Assembly (NCBI GenBank): GCA_024234815.1 | Contig: JACKNO010000001.1 | Coordinates: 868,001 to 932,000, forward strand | DNA length: 64,000 nucleotides | Reading direction: 5' to 3' | From: Pseudomonadales bacterium | GTDB taxonomy: Bacteria; Pseudomonadota; Gammaproteobacteria; Pseudomonadales; Halieaceae | In this document: in pieces, positions 27,371 to 34,725 of the stretch | Numbering within the stretch: the first letter of the stretch is position 1 | Layout: each line of letters begins with the position of its first letter | Made by a program: the position numbers and the translations under genes | The notes under the pieces: model-generated | The model's database searches: none | What the model was told of the DNA's origin: nothing | What the model saw: only the letters and a program-made list of their open reading frames with translations

Positions 27371-27940
27371 CTAGTCGTACACAACCCGCTTCAGCTCGCA
27401 GCCATCGGTATGTTCGAACTGCCTGCCGTAGATATCAAGCGAGGTGGTTTCCTCGTAGTTCATCACATCGCCCGAGATGTTCAGGGTCATACGAAAGGCG
27501 GTGGTTCTTGCCTTCTCGAGCATGAAAGGCGACTGGACTATGCCGAAATCAGGACTGCCGGCACTCGCCTCGACATGAAACACGGTAGCGTCGCCCTGTT
27601 GCTGTAGTTTTCCCCCGGCCAATATACAGACGGCGCGGGGTATGGATAGGGAGTGAACGATCATCCCGGTAGCCGGTTCATATATCCAGTGGCCAATCTG
27701 GTCGTGAAAGATTTTCCCATTGCTGCGTTTGCGCACCTGCTGGTGGTACCTGATCGTCACCAGTTGCTGTTGCTCGGCGTTCTCGGCGGCCCCGGAGGGA
27801 GTGAAAGTGATCTCGTCGTAGTAGGCATTCTTATCCTGCCCTTCCGGTTCCGGAGCGACATCCAGCCCCTTGTCTCCCCGCCAACTGCCTATCAGCTGGT
27901 GCAGTGGGCCGTAGTCAACCCCATCAATTACAGTATTCAT
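27371..27940 (-). CDS. FABP-like/nitrobindin-type beta-barrel protein
   Basis: The 189-residue protein resembles the heme-binding beta-barrel family (DUF1794, nitrobindin/THAP4-like). It has an N-terminal LIGSWRGDKG where the family has a G.W.G.G motif, then regular beta strands, a HDQIGHWIYEP segment and a final ERQFEHTD-like strand. Several histidines could bind heme, but the conserved proximal histidine near the end of the family cannot be assigned with certainty. No signal peptide is present. The gene is isolated, with a 449-base space upstream. Confidence 0.7.
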   Translation of the reverse strand: MNTVIDGVDYGPLHQLIGSWRGDKGLDVAPEPEGQDKNAYYDEITFTPSGAAENAEQQQLVTIRYHQQVRKRSNGKIFHDQIGHWIYEPATGMIVHSLSIPRAVCILAGGKLQQQGDATVFHVEASAGSPDFGIVQSPFMLEKARTTAFRMTLNISGDVMNYEETTSLDIYGRQFEHTDGCELKRVVYD

Positions 27941-28389
27941 GTGTCAGTTCTCCCCCTCCCAATATTGTTTAGCAAACTATCTTCGCAGCCCTGCTGCAGC
28001 GGGCGTAATGGTATATCCATAAACAGTTTCATCAAAACGCACTCCTGGAGCCCGCTTGCAGCCGGTGACTTCTGCCCCGTGCGGCTTGTCATGTTTCTTT
28101 ACACAGGTTCCACTGACACTGTACGAGAAAGCTCCCACTCTAGAGCTAGCGCATTGATTCTAATACAACATACTACTTATGGCTCAATTTTTGCTCGATT
28201 CCTGATTCGCTTCACCTGAGGCACTGTCAGGTATGCGGCTCGGGCGGAAAAAGGTACTCGCAAAATAATCAGGGGCCTTCTCACCCGCTTCCAGGTTTCA
28301 CGATCCAATGGGGTCCGGCCGGCAAGGTGGCAAGATTTCTTATGGGTAGTGTGCAGTTCGTAAAGGGACAGGCTGGATAGATTGAAACG
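27941..28389. other. 449-base region without a recognised gene
   Basis: This is the space between the divergent beta-barrel gene and the SGNH gene. It is more AT-rich than its surroundings near 28150-28200 and should hold promoters for both sides. No full -35/-10 pair, tRNA or repeat could be assigned. Plus-strand frames that enter it are mostly antisense to the beta-barrel gene. Confidence 0.5.
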
Positions 28390-29616
28390 ATGTCAAAAAA
28401 TGTAGTGTTCTCAATCATCCTTTTTGTGTTGATTGCGGTGGTGTTGGAGGTATCCAGTTACCTGGTGATTGAGCGTGTACTGCGCCCCTACGGGGTTTAC
28501 TACGTTGCCGAGGACACACCGCGCTACTCATCGATGCAGAAGAACTGGCACCCGGAGTTCGGTTGGCCCAATCCGAAAATACTGGGGCCGCCCACCCGGG
28601 ATGAGAGCGGTGCGCGGGTGAACCCGTATTTTCCCGAGCTTACCAGGCCGTGTATATCTATCTATGGCGAGTCCGCAGTGTTTGGTTCGGAGGTGGAGGA
28701 TCAGGATGCCTGGTCAAATGTGCTATCTGCGGAACTGGGCTGCCGCATCGCCAACTACGGTGTCAGGGCCTACGGGCTCGACCAGGCCCTGCTGCGCTTT
28801 CGCGGTAACGCAGCGGATCGCTCCGGGATCGTCATGATGGGAGCGCCGCCGTCAGTCATTTCGCGCCATGTAAACCAGTTCAGGGTCTTGCTGCCACATA
28901 CGCGCAGAAGCCCCGGGCAGCGGCCACTGATCGGCTTGAAGCCGCGATTTGTCCTCAACGAGAGCGGCGATCTGGAGTTTGTCGAATTGCCGCTGGATCC
29001 GTTGACCCGCGAAGCCTACGGCGCCCTTGTGGAGGCGCCAGAGGAATATCTGCAGGCGGAATACTTCCAGGTAAACGGAGAGACGGGGCTGTCCCGAAAG
29101 TCGTTTCCCTACACGCTGTCATTGATTCGCGGCATGAACCACTTCCTGGTTCGCTCGCGCGCCGTTGGCAAGGAGTGGTATGCGGATCTCTACGAGGAGA
29201 ACCACTCATCGGGGGCCCTGGAGTTGACCGCCGCCCTGTACAGCGCTTTCCATGACGAGGCCATCGCGAGTGGTCGCCGACCGCTGGTCCTGTTGTTCCC
29301 GACCGCCGAAAGCATTGAGGACTTCCGGGCCGGAGAAGGCTGGCTTTATCAGTCCTTGATGGACAAGCTGGACCAGCTGGATATCCCCTACCTTAATATC
29401 GGTGAAGGGATGGTGGCCAGGATAGGGGACCGTGATGCCTGCGAGTTTTACTACCGCTGCATCCCCCATGCAAATGCAGAGGGCTCGAAGATCATTGCGG
29501 AAATTGTCCAGGAGTACCTGGCGGCCCATACCGCACTGTACCCGATCACATCGCCGCCCCCGGTGGAGGCAGTGACCCATGCGGTTCATGGGAATATTAG
29601 ACAGCCTGCAAACTAG
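28390..29616 (+). CDS. Membrane-anchored SGNH-like protein
   Basis: The 408-residue protein has one N-terminal membrane helix (residues 7-28) and an extracytoplasmic domain with SGNH hydrolase features. SIYGESAVFG stands in place of the block-I GDS motif (Ser95), ANYGVRAYGLDQ is a typical second block (Asn122), and PHANAEGSKIIAEIVQEY near the C-terminus resembles block V with its histidine. The block-V aspartate three residues before the histidine is not present (Cys there), so catalysis may be altered. It heads the carbamoyltransferase block (28390-34113), where such proteins often modify O-linked groups of sugars or lipids. The Shine-Dalgarno sequence is weak. Confidence 0.75.
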   Translation: MSKNVVFSIILFVLIAVVLEVSSYLVIERVLRPYGVYYVAEDTPRYSSMQKNWHPEFGWPNPKILGPPTRDESGARVNPYFPELTRPCISIYGESAVFGSEVEDQDAWSNVLSAELGCRIANYGVRAYGLDQALLRFRGNAADRSGIVMMGAPPSVISRHVNQFRVLLPHTRRSPGQRPLIGLKPRFVLNESGDLEFVELPLDPLTREAYGALVEAPEEYLQAEYFQVNGETGLSRKSFPYTLSLIRGMNHFLVRSRAVGKEWYADLYEENHSSGALELTAALYSAFHDEAIASGRRPLVLLFPTAESIEDFRAGEGWLYQSLMDKLDQLDIPYLNIGEGMVARIGDRDACEFYYRCIPHANAEGSKIIAEIVQEYLAAHTALYPITSPPPVEAVTHAVHGNIRQPAN

Positions 29617-29705
29617 ATACTACCCTCGTTTGAGTCGTATCTGCGCGGCGGATCGTATCGGCAAGCGGGCTGTGTTCAGGAAATTCGGTTATCCAGGAGA
29701 GTGCA

Positions 29706-30419
29706 ATGAGCGAAACATCCGGTAATGCCGTTGTAGAGAATACGCGCCCGGAGTCGTACTCCAAAAAGAAGCTCGACTTCAGTCCTGACATATTTGCGCG
29801 CTGCGTTCTATTCATGGTGCGCTGGCGCTCCCGGGTTCCCGGCTGGCGAATCCAGACCATGGGGCGCCTCACTACATCTGAAATAGAAGGCATCCGCCTG
29901 ATAGAGGGCGCTCTCCCGAAGGTGTCAGACCTGCGGATGCGGAAGATTCTTGAAAAGCACCTGGAGGACGAGCGTCGCCATGCATCGGTGTTCGGAGAAC
30001 GCTACAAGTGCCTCCAGGAGGAGGCTGGCCTCGAGGTGCAACCGCCGCCGCCGGCAATTTCCCAGACCAAGCGTTTCACTATTCTCGAACTTGTGGCTTA
30101 CCTGGAAGTCCAGGAATCTCGCGCGATAGCGCTGCTGGAGACCTACGCCGAGCTGTTCGAGGGTGACGATAAGACGGTGGCCCACATCACGCGCAATATC
30201 AAGGATGAGAAGTTCCACGCCACGTGGACGCATTTGCAGTTGGAGCGCTGGATCAAGGAGGGGCTCGAGAGAGAGGTGAAGGCCGCCCGGGCGGAGGCGA
30301 ACCGGACTGACCGACGGGCATTCTGGATGCAGTTTTTCTCATTCATCCGGGTAATGCCCTCGCTGATTGTGAAGGGGTATATGCCACAGTTGTTCAGGAA
30401 AACGCCGGCTCCGATGTGA
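29706..30419 (+). CDS. Ferritin-like diiron protein
   Basis: The 237-residue protein is mostly helical and shows the four-helix diiron ligand pattern: Glu67 in helix 1, Glu89-x-x-His92 in helix 2, Glu134 or Glu137 in helix 3, and Glu168-x-x-His171 in helix 4. This E / ExxH / E / ExxH arrangement is that of rubrerythrin, Mn/Fe ferritin-like oxidases and related oxygenases. The C-terminal part (about 205-232) is hydrophobic and may touch the membrane. It lies 89 bases after the SGNH gene and 66 before the SxtJ-like gene, on the same strand. Its presence inside a carbamoyltransferase block suggests an oxidising or oxygen-handling step, but that is inference. Confidence 0.78.
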   Translation: MSETSGNAVVENTRPESYSKKKLDFSPDIFARCVLFMVRWRSRVPGWRIQTMGRLTTSEIEGIRLIEGALPKVSDLRMRKILEKHLEDERRHASVFGERYKCLQEEAGLEVQPPPPAISQTKRFTILELVAYLEVQESRAIALLETYAELFEGDDKTVAHITRNIKDEKFHATWTHLQLERWIKEGLEREVKAARAEANRTDRRAFWMQFFSFIRVMPSLIVKGYMPQLFRKTPAPM

Positions 30420-30485
30420 CAGGCGGGCAGTACAGGGCAGACATACGAAAAACAAGATGACCCACAAAATCCAGGGGAAGGAAAA

Positions 30486-30962
30486 ATGATGTCCGATACC
30501 AACCGTAATCCCGAGGCGGGGGCAGCCGCAATCTGGGACTGGAAAACATCCCAGGTAGAACGACTCGACAGCGGCGCGGGCGCACTTCGATTGAAGGGGC
30601 TAGTCCAGGGCGGTGTAGCGGTGCTGGTGGCATTGGCCGCCTGGTATTTCGGGTTCACGCTGATAATCTACGTGGCGGGCTTTATCGGTACGGTCGTTAT
30701 CCTTGCAGCTCTTTTTTCCCCCACCGGATTTTTCCTTACCCTGGACCGTGGTGCCGTGAAGCTTGGCGCAGTGCTTGGCGGAACTATCCGCTGGATATTT
30801 ATCCCGCTGGTTTACTACCTGTTCTTTGTGCCATTCGGCAAGCTGTTCCGGCAGGGTGACAAAGATACCTTGAAACGAGCCTACTCCCCTGCGGCCCCAA
30901 GCTATTGGGTGCAGCGGGATCCGGCCGCTATTTCCAAAGGCTCGCGGAGAAAACAATTTTGA
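30486..30962 (+). CDS. SxtJ-family membrane protein
   Basis: The 158-residue protein has a soluble N-terminal part, a pair of adjacent membrane helices (about 43-80), and a third hydrophobic region (about 95-120) with RWIFIPLVYYLFFVPFGK. It ends with the family's 'RQGDKD.LKR...SYW..RD' C-terminus. SxtJ proteins are named after the saxitoxin locus and are nearly always encoded beside O-carbamoyltransferases; their role is unknown, perhaps membrane docking of the transferase. Its stop (TGA) overlaps the TTG start of the carbamoyltransferase by 4 bases. AAGGAAAA precedes the ATG. Confidence 0.85.
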   Translation: MMSDTNRNPEAGAAAIWDWKTSQVERLDSGAGALRLKGLVQGGVAVLVALAAWYFGFTLIIYVAGFIGTVVILAALFSPTGFFLTLDRGAVKLGAVLGGTIRWIFIPLVYYLFFVPFGKLFRQGDKDTLKRAYSPAAPSYWVQRDPAAISKGSRRKQF

Positions 30963-32803
30963 GTAATCGAATACTGGGAATCAGTTCCTACTACCATGAC
31001 TCTGCCGCCTGCCTGCTGATTGATGGCCAGATCGTTGCCGCCGCGCAGGAGGAGCGTTTCACCCGTGAAAAGCATGATGCGTCCTTCCCCATAAATGCGG
31101 TGCGATACTGTCTCGCGGAAGCCGGCATAACGGATGGCAAACTTGACGCCGTCGCGCTCTACGACAAGCCGATCCTGAAGTTTCATCGAATACTTGAGAC
31201 TCACCTGTGCACCGCCCCCGGGGGGCTGCGCCCATTTATGAAAGCCATTCCCGGCTGGTTAAGGGAGAAGCTCTGGTTGCCTCCGCAGATTTACTCATCC
31301 CTGGAGGATTGCGGAATCACGGATATCGGGGATATCTACTTTCCGGAACACCATGAATCACACGCGGCCAGCGCATTTTTTCCCTCCCCTTTCGAGGACG
31401 CGGCGGTTCTTACAATAGACGGTGTTGGCGAGTGGGCCTGTGCGACGATAGGTGTTGGCGAGGGAAGTTCCCTGAAGCTGATAGAAGAGATGGACTTCCC
31501 CCATTCGCTGGGTCTGCTGTACTCGGCTTTTACCTATTTTACCGGCTTCAAAGTCAACTCGGGTGAATACAAGCTGATGGGGCTGGCGCCTTACGGCTCG
31601 CCATTGTATACGGACCTTATCCTCGACAAGCTGATGGACCTGAAAGAGGACGGTTCCTTTCGGTTGAACATGGACTACTTCGGTTTTCTGGATGACCTGG
31701 TAATGGTCAACGAGAAGTTTTCCGCGCTCTTCAACGGCCCGGCCCGGCAGCCGGAAAGCCCGATCACCCGACGCGAACTGGATATAGCCCGCTCTATTCA
31801 AGCTGTCACGGAAGAAATTGTCGTTCGCATGGCGCGCCACGCCCGTAAGATCACCGGCAAGAGCAATCTCTGTATGGCCGGTGGTGTAGCCCTGAACTGC
31901 GTGGCCAACGGGCGTCTGCTCCGGGAAAAGATCTTTGACGGTCTGTGGGTACAGCCCGCGGCAACCGATGCCGGCGGCGCGGTGGGTGCCGCCCTGGCGG
32001 TGTATCACGGCGAGTTCGATGCACCCAGGAACAAGCGATCCGGACAACATGGCGATGACATGGAAGGCAGCCTTCTCGGCCCCGTTTTCTCTGATCGCCA
32101 GATACAGGAGTACCTGGATGCCCAGGGAATCGCCTATACACGCCTGGAAGATGAAGCCTGGGCGGAGACCCTGGCCGGCCTGGTTGCCGACCAGAAAGTG
32201 ATCGGGCTGTTCCAGGGGCGTATGGAGTTCGGCCCCAGGGCCCTGGGGAATCGCTCTATCATCGCGGATCCGAGATCGACCGAAAACCAGTCTGTTCTCA
32301 ACCAGAAGATCAAGTTTCGTGAAAGCTTCCGCCCGTTTGCAGCATCCGTCCTGGAAGAGCGGATGCCGGAGTACTTTGATATCGAAGGCGATTCCCCATA
32401 CATGCTGATTGTCGCCAATGTGCGCGATGAATTGTGCAATCCACCCGCGCCCGGGGAGGATGCCGTGGACATTTATGAACGGGTCAACCAGGTGCGCTCC
32501 ACGCTTCCCGCCATCACACACGTGGATTACTCCACCCGGCTGCAATCGGTGAGCAGGGAAACCAACCCCAGGTACTACGATCTCATCAAGGCCTTTGATA
32601 CTAAAACCGGCTGTGGAATGGTGATTAACACCAGTTTTAACGTGCGCGGAGAGCCCATAGTCTGCACGCCAACTGATGCCTACGCCTGCTTTATGCGAAC
32701 AAATATTGACTATCTCGCCATGGGTTCCTTTCTGCTCGATAAAAAGGAGCAATCGAAGTGGACCGATAGCGAAAACTGGCAAGAGGCATTTTCACTGGAC
32801 TAG
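30959..32803 (+). CDS. NodU/CmcH/TobZ-family O-carbamoyltransferase
   Basis: The 614-residue enzyme would transfer a carbamoyl group from carbamoyl phosphate, through a carbamoyl-adenylate, to a hydroxyl of its substrate. The N-terminal Kae1-like domain begins at ILGISSYYHDSAA and has the metal-binding HHESHAASAF motif near residue 137. The C-terminal YrdC-like domain has GRMEFGPRALGNRSI near residue 420, the usual carbamoyl-phosphate site. A TTG start at 30959 is chosen: GGAG is 9 bases upstream, the family's first strand begins at once, and it overlaps the SxtJ stop. An in-frame codon at 30905 would add 18 unrelated residues. It is closest in arrangement to SxtI of saxitoxin clusters. Confidence 0.93.
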   Translation: MSNRILGISSYYHDSAACLLIDGQIVAAAQEERFTREKHDASFPINAVRYCLAEAGITDGKLDAVALYDKPILKFHRILETHLCTAPGGLRPFMKAIPGWLREKLWLPPQIYSSLEDCGITDIGDIYFPEHHESHAASAFFPSPFEDAAVLTIDGVGEWACATIGVGEGSSLKLIEEMDFPHSLGLLYSAFTYFTGFKVNSGEYKLMGLAPYGSPLYTDLILDKLMDLKEDGSFRLNMDYFGFLDDLVMVNEKFSALFNGPARQPESPITRRELDIARSIQAVTEEIVVRMARHARKITGKSNLCMAGGVALNCVANGRLLREKIFDGLWVQPAATDAGGAVGAALAVYHGEFDAPRNKRSGQHGDDMEGSLLGPVFSDRQIQEYLDAQGIAYTRLEDEAWAETLAGLVADQKVIGLFQGRMEFGPRALGNRSIIADPRSTENQSVLNQKIKFRESFRPFAASVLEERMPEYFDIEGDSPYMLIVANVRDELCNPPAPGEDAVDIYERVNQVRSTLPAITHVDYSTRLQSVSRETNPRYYDLIKAFDTKTGCGMVINTSFNVRGEPIVCTPTDAYACFMRTNIDYLAMGSFLLDKKEQSKWTDSENWQEAFSLD

Positions 32804-32842
32804 TCCAGCGCAAGGCCGAAGGAAACTATCAGGAGTTATCAG

Positions 32843-33007
32843 ATGAAAAGGTTCAGTTACGCGTTCAGGTTGGTGGGCGAGTTCTGGCAGTTCGCCAGGC
32901 AGAGGAAAATCTATTGGCTATTGCCGCTGATGCTGATCCTGCTTCCGATAGCACTGTTCATCGTTACCGGCGAGGTAGCTGCCCCCTTGATCTATACACT
33001 GTTCTAG
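32843..33007 (+). CDS. DUF5989 (SxtK-like) 54-residue membrane protein
   Basis: This short gene has AGGAG seven bases before its ATG and lies 39 bases after the carbamoyltransferase. The protein begins with a basic amphipathic helix (RLVGEFWQFARQRKIYW), followed by one hydrophobic helix of about 20 residues, and ends with the conserved APLIYTLF C-terminus. These features are those of DUF5989, a family found beside carbamoyltransferases and SxtJ proteins and including SxtK of saxitoxin loci. The function is unknown; it may help anchor the transferase at the membrane. Confidence 0.88.
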   Translation: MKRFSYAFRLVGEFWQFARQRKIYWLLPLMLILLPIALFIVTGEVAAPLIYTLF

Positions 33008-33034
33008 ATGCCAGTGTGTGGCGGAATGTTGACT

Positions 33035-33074
33035 GGAGAACGGAGCGGGTCTGTATTTGTGCGTTCCGTTCTCC
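33035..33074 (+). repeat. Intercistronic inverted repeat (13-bp stem)
   Basis: GGAGAACGGA (33035-33044) and TCCGTTCTCC (33065-33074) pair perfectly; the stem extends inward by three further pairs, one of them G-U, leaving a 14-base loop. It lies between the DUF5989 gene and the methyltransferase gene, directly before the latter's ribosome-binding region. There is no T-run. It could be a processing, stability or attenuation element that separates expression of the methyltransferase from the genes before it. Confidence 0.5.
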
Positions 33075-33093
33075 CGGGTAATAAGGAAGCGCC

Positions 33094-34113
33094 ATGTCGG
33101 CTGTTGCCAACGAAACCGAAGTAAAAGATTTCAGCTTCTTCCAGTGTCCCGGCTGCGGCGGGGTATTGCAGGCCAGCGGCGAGGGCATGGCCTGTGAAGC
33201 CTGTAAGCACCAGTTCCGGGTGACGGACGGTATACAGGAACTCTACTGGTCGAATGACTGGGATTCCTCCCGGCGCGACGTGACAGATGAGGTAAAGGCG
33301 TTCTATGAGGACAGCCCTTTCCCCAACTACGACAATTTCGACAGCAAGGACAGTCTGGCTAAAAAAGCAAAAGAGGGATTGTTCGCGCGCCTGCTCGATG
33401 AACAGATTCCCGCAGGCGCCCGGATTATTGAATGTGGTTGCGGAACCGGGCAGTTGAGCAATTTTCTTGCGATCGGCAATCGTGAGGTCATTGGCGCGGA
33501 CCTGTGCCTCAATTCGCTCAAACTCGGCCAGGGTTTCGCCCGACGCCAGGAGATCGATAAGGTCCGGTTTATACAAATGAATTTGTTCAGGCCGCCATTC
33601 AAGCCGAACAGCTTTCACCTGGTCATCTCAAACGGCGTGCTGCACCACACCAGTGATCCGCGCGGGGGCTTCGACTCGATAGCACGCCTGGTCAAGCCGG
33701 GCGGCTACATCCTTATCGGTCTTTATCATTACTGGGGCAGAATGATTACCGACACGCGCAGGGTTATTTTCAATATCACAGGCGACCGGCTCAAGGTCCT
33801 GGATCCCAACCTGAGAAAAGAGCGGACCAGCGATGTAAAGAAAGACTCCTGGTTCAACGACCAGTACAAGCACCCCCACGAATCCAAGCATACCATCCGC
33901 GAAACATACAGTTGGCTGGACGCAGCCGGTTTTGACTTCGTGAAGAGCATCCCCACGACACACCTGTTCAAGGATTTTTCGCCACACGAGCCATTGTTTA
34001 CGCCGGAGGCGCCCGCGCCCGCCCCGGAGGCGGCGATAAAGGAGTTTCTGGAGATCTTCAAGGGAAGCCAGGAGGGAGGCTTCTTCACCATAATTGGCAA
34101 GAAGCGCTCCTGA
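33094..34113 (+). CDS. Zinc-ribbon SAM-dependent methyltransferase
   Basis: The 339-residue protein starts with a Trm112-like zinc ribbon (Cys18, Cys21, Cys34, Cys37), followed by a short linker and a class I methyltransferase core. The core has the SAM-binding RIIECGCGTGQLSNF near residues 110-124, the acidic strand end GADLCLN, and NGVLHHTSDPRGGF at the motif IV region. The last 70 residues end in a Pro/Ala-rich linker and a final strand with FTIIGKK. It is the last gene of the carbamoyltransferase block. Small-molecule or glycan methylation is likelier than RNA methylation in this context, but the substrate is not shown. Confidence 0.88.
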   Translation: MSAVANETEVKDFSFFQCPGCGGVLQASGEGMACEACKHQFRVTDGIQELYWSNDWDSSRRDVTDEVKAFYEDSPFPNYDNFDSKDSLAKKAKEGLFARLLDEQIPAGARIIECGCGTGQLSNFLAIGNREVIGADLCLNSLKLGQGFARRQEIDKVRFIQMNLFRPPFKPNSFHLVISNGVLHHTSDPRGGFDSIARLVKPGGYILIGLYHYWGRMITDTRRVIFNITGDRLKVLDPNLRKERTSDVKKDSWFNDQYKHPHESKHTIRETYSWLDAAGFDFVKSIPTTHLFKDFSPHEPLFTPEAPAPAPEAAIKEFLEIFKGSQEGGFFTIIGKKRS

Positions 34114-34188
34114 GCAGGTACCGCCTCGTTCCAGGCAAGCGAGCCGGGCTGCCGCTGACCGCCGGTGTGGCAGTCATTAGCGATCGAG

Positions 34189-34213
34189 GAAAGAGCCCGC
34201 AATAGGCCCTTTC
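34189..34213. terminator. Imperfect hairpin between convergent genes
   Basis: GAAAGAGCC and GGCCCTTTC pair with one mismatch around a 7-base loop, between the methyltransferase (plus) and the small unknown gene (minus). Only a short T stretch follows, so termination is possible but not certain. Confidence 0.3.
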
Positions 34214-34226
34214 GGTATGCGTACCT

Positions 34227-34625
34227 TCAGGACGGTTTGTTTCTTATGGGCGGGTCGCAGGTAAACGTGCAGTTGGCTTCTGTATCGCGCACCAGCACGG
34301 AGTAGTATTCCTGGGCGTTCCTGGTGTCCAGGTCGGTAATCACCGCGACATTCGCAGAGCTGCCAGGGGCCCATGAAAAGTCGTCGGCATCGTCCCCCGT
34401 AAACGTGACTCCGGCCACTACATACCTCGGGTCGGTACCAACAGTCACTGTGATTGTAGCCGCGCCGGAACCGGTCACCTCGTCAACGCCGCCCGCGCCG
34501 TCGGTGCCTCCAGTGTATTTAAAGGAGTAGGGCGTATTATTTGAAGAGTTTGTTGTCTTGTATCCGTTGGCCGGGTCGGTATTTGCCCAGTTACGGCAAT
34601 CGAGAGTTACATTTGTATTCGCCAT
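34227..34625 (-). CDS. Small protein of unknown function downstream of the TIR gene
   Basis: The 132-residue protein is rich in Thr, Asn, Asp, Gly and Val, poor in Lys and Leu, and appears all-beta, with regularly spaced 'TITVTVG', 'VAGVTFTG' and 'NVAVITDL' strands. It has three cysteines near the ends (one at residue 10; NCTFTC near 117-121). No signal peptide is seen. The ATG at 34625 is chosen because AGGAAA stands 8 bases upstream; a GTG two codons earlier is also possible. It follows the TIR-TPR gene by 100 bases on the same strand and may be co-transcribed. I do not recognise the family. Confidence 0.65.
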   Translation of the reverse strand: MANTNVTLDCRNWANTDPANGYKTTNSSNNTPYSFKYTGGTDGAGGVDEVTGSGAATITVTVGTDPRYVVAGVTFTGDDADDFSWAPGSSANVAVITDLDTRNAQEYYSVLVRDTEANCTFTCDPPIRNKPS

Positions 34626-34725
34626 TATCACTTTTCCTCGAAGACGTTATGCAAAAAACAGGAATGTACATTTCGCTTCCGGGAACATACTTGAAGCGAC
34701 TACAGTAGTCCACGCTTTCGTGGTG

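Noticed and set aside
27653..28219. A plus-strand frame that begins opposite the beta-barrel gene and extends into the intergenic region
   Set aside because: Half is antisense to a supported gene, it has no ribosome site and its end is low in coding character.
31358..32782. A 474-codon open frame on the minus strand opposite the carbamoyltransferase
   Set aside because: Antisense to a gene with all family motifs; the translated sequence has no recognisable domain.
28390..34113. The carbamoyltransferase block as a full saxitoxin-like toxin cluster
   Set aside because: The scaffold-building genes (polyketide synthase-like SxtA, amidinotransferase and others) are absent; only the carbamoylation trio is shared.
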